In this document: in pieces, positions 60,565 to 64,000 of the stretch
Position numbering within the stretch: position 1 is the first letter of the stretch
How the letters are laid out: every line of letters begins with the position of its first letter
Source of the DNA: Lentzea nigeriaca
GTDB taxonomy: Bacteria; Actinomycetota; Actinomycetes; Mycobacteriales; Pseudonocardiaceae
Length of the DNA: 64,000 nucleotides
Assembly: GCF_016907955.1 (NCBI RefSeq)
Contig: NZ_JAFBCX010000001.1
Span: 1,116,001-1,180,000 of the forward strand
Direction: 5' to 3'
The notes under the pieces: model-generated
What the model saw: the letters and a program-made list of their open reading frames with translations, nothing else
Database searches by the model: none
Told to the model about the DNA's origin: nothing
Position numbers and translations under genes: made by a program

Positions 60565-61871
60565 AACCCAGGAAATTCGGGCTCAGTTCGAGCGTGGACG
60601 CCGCGCCGGGGCGCTCGCCCCGGCAGGCGATCCCGTTCCTGCTCCCCGCACTGGTCGTGCTCGCGGCGCTCGTGCTGTACCCGTTGGTGTTCTCGCTGAT
60701 CCGCAGCTTCTTCGACGCGAGCGGTGACGAGTTCGTCGGCCTGCGCAACTACGTCGACACGTTCACCGACCAGCGCACGCTCACCGCGTTCCGCAACAAC
60801 GTGATCTGGGTGGTGGTCGCTCCGGCGGCCGTCACCGGCATCGGTCTCGTCCTCGCCGTGCTCACCGAGCGCATCAAGTGGGCGACGGCGTTCCGGCTGG
60901 TGCTGTTCATGCCGATGGCGATCTCCCTGTTCGCGTCGGGCATCATCTTCCGGCTCGTCTACGAGGAAGAACCGGACCAAGGCGTGGTCAACGCCGCTCT
61001 GGTCGGGGTGCACGACCTGTTCAGCCCGTCGTCGGCGTATCCCAAGGCGCGGCCGCGTGATGGTTACACCCCGACGGATGCGGGCTACGTGGCCACCGCC
61101 CCTTCGCGGGCCGGCGACACGATCATGGTGCCGCTGGTTGGTTTTCCGCCGCAGGACGTGCCCGCCCAGGCGCTCCCCGCGTCGCAGCCGACCTCCGGCA
61201 ACGGCGAACTGCGCGGCTTGGTCTGGCTCGACGTGTCGGTCGGCGGCAAGGCGGGCAAGGTCGACCCGATCGAGCGCGGCCTGCCGGGAATCCAGCTGGA
61301 AGCGGTGCGGGACGGCAAGGTCGTGGCCCGCACCACCACCGGTGACGACGGCAGGTTCACGTTCCCGGACCTGGCCTCGGACGAGGTCGTGGTGCGGCTG
61401 CCTGAGTCGAACTTCGCGCTGCCGTTCCGCGGCCTGACGTGGCTCGGCCCGTCGCTCATCACGCCGGTGATCATCTCGTCCTGGATCTGGATCATGACCG
61501 GGTTCGCGATCACGTTCATCGCCGCCGGGCTCTCCGCGATTCCCCGTGACGCGCTGGAGGCCGCGCGGGTCGACGGTGCGACGGAGTGGCAGGTGTTCCG
61601 CCGCGTCACGATCCCGTTGCTGTCGCCGGTGTTGCTGGTGGTCTTCGTGACGCTGGTGATCAACGTGCTGAAGATCTTCGAGCTGGTGTTCGTCATCGCG
61701 CCGGGCTCGGTGCAGTCCGAGGCGAACGTGCTGGCCCTGCAGATGTGGCAGGTGTCGTTCGGCACGGGCGGCGACCAGGGTGCCGGCAGTGCGCTCGCGG
61801 TGATCCTGTTCCTGCTGGTCGCCCCGGCGATGCTGTTCAACATCCGCAGATTCCGACGGGAGCGGTCGTGA
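60561..61871 (+). CDS. ABC sugar permease with inserted extracytoplasmic domain
   Basis: 436 aa, about 130 longer than usual MalF-type permeases. Three helices precede residue ~135. An inserted segment (~150-288) then contains GELRGLVWLDVSVGGKAGK, LPGIQLEAVRDGKVVARTT and TGDDGRFTFPDLASDEVVV, which looks like a carboxypeptidase-regulatory/SdrD-B-like beta domain. The remaining helices and EAA loop DALEAARVDGATEWQVFRRV follow normally. The insert falls on the outer face and may contact the binding protein or the sugar. ATG overlaps the upstream gene. Confidence 0.9.
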   Translation: MKPRKFGLSSSVDAAPGRSPRQAIPFLLPALVVLAALVLYPLVFSLIRSFFDASGDEFVGLRNYVDTFTDQRTLTAFRNNVIWVVVAPAAVTGIGLVLAVLTERIKWATAFRLVLFMPMAISLFASGIIFRLVYEEEPDQGVVNAALVGVHDLFSPSSAYPKARPRDGYTPTDAGYVATAPSRAGDTIMVPLVGFPPQDVPAQALPASQPTSGNGELRGLVWLDVSVGGKAGKVDPIERGLPGIQLEAVRDGKVVARTTTGDDGRFTFPDLASDEVVVRLPESNFALPFRGLTWLGPSLITPVIISSWIWIMTGFAITFIAAGLSAIPRDALEAARVDGATEWQVFRRVTIPLLSPVLLVVFVTLVINVLKIFELVFVIAPGSVQSEANVLALQMWQVSFGTGGDQGAGSALAVILFLLVAPAMLFNIRRFRRERS

Positions 61872-62773
61872 CCCTGGTGGCAGAAGAGGTCCGCATCGAG
61901 GTGCCCGTGTCCGGCGCTCCGAAACGGGGCGTGGTGTCCCGGCTCGTGTCCCGCCTCGGCAACGGGTTCGTGCAACTGCTGCTCGCGCTGGTGGCGCTGT
62001 TCTGGCTGGTTCCGGTGTTCGGCCTGCTGATCGCGTCGTTGCGCGACGAGTCGGCCAACACCGCGAGCGGCTGGTGGACCGTGTTCACCAAACCCTCGGA
62101 GCTGACCCTGGACAACTACGCGGACCTCGTGGCGAACCAGGCGGTGTGGCAGTCGTTCCTCAACACCTTCTACATCGCCGTTCCCGCAACGGTTCTGGTC
62201 GTCGTGATGGCGTCGCTGGCGTCGTACGCGCTGTCGTGGATCGAGTTCCCCGGCCGCGAGACGCTCACGGTCGTGGTGGTCGGGCTGCTGGTGATGCCGA
62301 TCCAGGTGGCGCTGATCCCGGTCGCCAAGCTGTTCGGCACGTTCGGGCTCTTCGGCACGATCACCGGCGTGGTGCTGTTCCACGTCGCGTTCGGTCTGCC
62401 GTTCGCCATCTTCTTGCTGCGCAACTTCTTCACCGGCATCCCGCGCGACCTGATCGAGGCCGCGCGGATGGACGGCGCGACGGAGTGGGTGATCTTCAAA
62501 CGGGTGGTGCTGCCGGTGGCCAAGCCGGCGATCGCCTCGCTGACGATCTTCCAGTTCCTCTGGGTGTGGAACGACATGCTGGTGGCGCTGGTGTTCGCGG
62601 ACCAGGACTCGGCGCCGATCACCGTGGCGCTGCGGGCCCAGCTGCGCCAGTTCGGCACCAACATCGACCTGCTCGCCACGGGCGCGTTCCTCTCGATGAT
62701 CGTGCCGCTCGCGGTGTTCCTGGTGTTCCAGAAGTACTTCGTTCAGGGCGTACTGGCAGGGTCGACGAAATGA
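61868..62773 (+). CDS. ABC sugar permease (MalG type)
   Basis: 301 aa from GTG 61868 (GTGA overlap). Six helices; EAA loop DLIEAARMDGATEWVIFKRVVLP (~195-220); IFQFLWVWNDMLVALVFAD follows as usual. Partner of the preceding permease. The next gene begins inside its stop codon. Confidence 0.93.
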   Translation: MTLVAEEVRIEVPVSGAPKRGVVSRLVSRLGNGFVQLLLALVALFWLVPVFGLLIASLRDESANTASGWWTVFTKPSELTLDNYADLVANQAVWQSFLNTFYIAVPATVLVVVMASLASYALSWIEFPGRETLTVVVVGLLVMPIQVALIPVAKLFGTFGLFGTITGVVLFHVAFGLPFAIFLLRNFFTGIPRDLIEAARMDGATEWVIFKRVVLPVAKPAIASLTIFQFLWVWNDMLVALVFADQDSAPITVALRAQLRQFGTNIDLLATGAFLSMIVPLAVFLVFQKYFVQGVLAGSTK

Positions 62774-63930
62774 CCGCCGTCGCGCTGCGGGACGTGAGCC
62801 TCGTCTACCCCGGCGGCACGGTCGCCGTGAAGGACGTCAGCCTCTCCGTGGCCGACGGCGAGTTCGTCGTGCTGCTCGGCCCGTCCGGCTGCGGCAAGTC
62901 GAGCATTCTGCGCATGGTCGCGGGCCTGCAACGCCCGACCCGCGGCCAGGTCGTCCTCGACGGCACCCCCGCGGACGACGTGCCCGCCCGCTCGCGCGGC
63001 GTGTCGATGGTGTTCCAGGACTTCGCGTTGTACCCGCACCTGACCGTGGGGGACAACATCGGTTTCCCGCTGGACGTCAGCGGTTGTCCCCGTCCGGAGC
63101 GCACCGAGCGGATCGCCGAGGTGGCGGACGCGTTCGGTATCGGGGACCTGCTGGAACGTCGTCCTGCGGAGTTGTCCGGCGGACAACGACAGCGCGCGGC
63201 CATGGCACGGGCGATCGTGCGCGGCCCCCGCGTGCTGCTGATGGACGAGCCTCTGTCCAATTTGGACGCCGTGCTGCGTTCCGGTCTGCGAGCGGAGATC
63301 GTCGGCCTGGCGCGTTCGCTGGGTCTGACGGTGTTGTACGTGACGCACGACCAGATCGAAGCGCAGACGATGGCCGACCGGATCGCGGTGCTGCGCAACG
63401 GTGTCCTGGAGGACGAGGGCCTGCCCGACGAGGTCTACCGGCACCCCGCGACCATGCACGTGGCCGCGTTCCTCGGCAGCCCCAGGATGAGCCTGTTCAA
63501 GGCTTTCGTGCAGGTCGTCGCCGACAGCCACGTCGCCCTGCACGTCGGCGGCCAGGTGATCGACCTGCCGTGGCCGGACATGCGCGCCCGTGCCGTCGCC
63601 CACTACGACGGCGAGGACATCGCGGTGGGCGCGAGAACCGAGGCGCTGCGCCCCGCCGCACCCGGCTCGTCGGGATCGGTGCTCACGGGCCAGGTGCGCC
63701 ACCTGGAACACCACGGCCACGAGACGCTGGTGTCGGTCGACGTCGGCGCGTGGGGCGTGGAACCGACGGGCCTGCACGAACTGCGCACCGGTGAGCTCGT
63801 GCTGCGGGTGCGGCCGGACGCGCGGCCCGTGCGGGGCGAGCACGTGGGCGTGCACCTGTGCCTGGAGCAGCTGCACTTCTTCGACCTGGCCAATGGGCGG
63901 CGGATAGGGCCTCGCGGCCGCCGCCGCTGA
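62770..63930 (+). CDS. ABC transporter ATP-binding protein (second in operon)
   Basis: 386 aa. Walker A GPSGCGKSS, signature LSGGQRQRAAMARA, Walker B VLLMDEPLSNLDAVLR, and a C-terminal regulatory domain that is more divergent than in the ATPase at 58073. ATG overlaps the permease stop. Having two ATPases in one operon allows a heterodimer or a second, shared use of one of them; which is not visible. Confidence 0.92.
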   Translation: MTAVALRDVSLVYPGGTVAVKDVSLSVADGEFVVLLGPSGCGKSSILRMVAGLQRPTRGQVVLDGTPADDVPARSRGVSMVFQDFALYPHLTVGDNIGFPLDVSGCPRPERTERIAEVADAFGIGDLLERRPAELSGGQRQRAAMARAIVRGPRVLLMDEPLSNLDAVLRSGLRAEIVGLARSLGLTVLYVTHDQIEAQTMADRIAVLRNGVLEDEGLPDEVYRHPATMHVAAFLGSPRMSLFKAFVQVVADSHVALHVGGQVIDLPWPDMRARAVAHYDGEDIAVGARTEALRPAAPGSSGSVLTGQVRHLEHHGHETLVSVDVGAWGVEPTGLHELRTGELVLRVRPDARPVRGEHVGVHLCLEQLHFFDLANGRRIGPRGRRR

Positions 63931-63940
63931 AAGTGGGGGT

Positions 63941-63979
63941 GTGAAGGCCGGTTGTGCTGGTCGCGCAACCGGCCTTCAC
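63941..63979 (+). terminator. Hairpin ending the ABC operon
   Basis: Arms 63941-63957 and 63963-63979 pair over 17 positions with one G-U, loop of 5. Begins 10 bases after the last stop. Arm GTGAAGGCC again resembles the other ATGAAGG hairpins. No T run. Confidence 0.85.
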
Positions 63980-64000
63980 TTGGACAACGCCGCAGCCAGC

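Noticed and set aside
1-64000. CRISPR array, rRNA genes or prophage
   Set aside because: No regularly spaced direct repeats, rRNA-like sequence, integrase, terminase or capsid-type genes were seen.

Overview
The window is a high-GC actinomycete chromosome segment. Coding density, GTG starts, ATGA/GTGA gene overlaps, SARP regulators, a stand-alone Ku gene, a CebR-type cellulose-sugar system and many secreted hydrolases point to a soil filamentous actinomycete. Pseudonocardiales (Lentzea, Saccharothrix or Amycolatopsis-like) is my best guess; that is inference, not a database match. No phage structural genes, intact insertion sequences or CRISPR arrays were seen.

Layout. 1-8 kb: an ankyrin-repeat protein, an MpaB/DUF2236 oxygenase, an alpha/beta hydrolase, a secreted CBM2-GH18 chitinase, an SDR/TetR divergent pair around a large inverted repeat, a TenA-like protein, a DUF6204-like protein and an amidase. 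8-15 kb: a secreted ricin-lectin/beta-helix protein divergent from an ArsR-SRPBCC operon, a TIR-domain remnant, an alditol oxidase-like flavoprotein, an O-methyltransferase and a secreted GH79-like hydrolase. 15-19 kb: siderophore-interacting protein plus UvrA-like ATPase, divergent from a TetR regulator. 19-25.7 kb: a hydrolase with a shrunken tandem paralogue, a secreted PQQ-type propeller protein, a large SARP regulator and a PP2C phosphatase. 25.7-34.6 kb: Ku, a phosphoesterase, esterases, MarR and DUF5937-ArsR regulators, a TPR protein, a lipoprotein and several eroded stretches.

34.7-37.6 kb holds the most striking feature. A GH13 alpha-glucosidase is divergent from a short leader ORF (MQHMCHQHVWCSPT). 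A U-tailed terminator follows, then four tightly packed tRNA genes: Gln(CTG), His(GTG), Met(CAT) and Cys(GCA). The first eight leader codons specify only Met, Gln, His and Cys, exactly the four amino acids carried by the downstream tRNAs. The arrangement reads as a tRNA operon controlled by ribosome-stalling attenuation on its own cognate codons. Two of the tRNAs are structurally unusual, and the last overlaps the 3' end of an inositol-monophosphatase-family gene on the other strand.

37.6-47.6 kb: a second DUF5937 regulator with DUF1684, an APH-like kinase, an excalibur membrane protein, and a cellobiose cluster (cebR, cebE-F-G, bglC, and a second cebR-like gene) with two CebR-type operators. 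47.7-57.9 kb: a second SARP, a sigma factor fused to a zinc-finger/transmembrane/extracytoplasmic tail, a GH15 hydrolase, SCO6745-like and DUF899 proteins, and a two-component system. 58-64 kb: an ABC sugar-uptake operon (ATPase, binding protein, two permeases, second ATPase). One permease carries a large inserted extracytoplasmic domain, and the operon ends in a strong hairpin.

Taken together, much of the window serves extracellular polysaccharide attack and sugar import (GH18, GH79, GH13, GH1, GH15, two ABC importers), interleaved with one-component regulators that each face their likely target.
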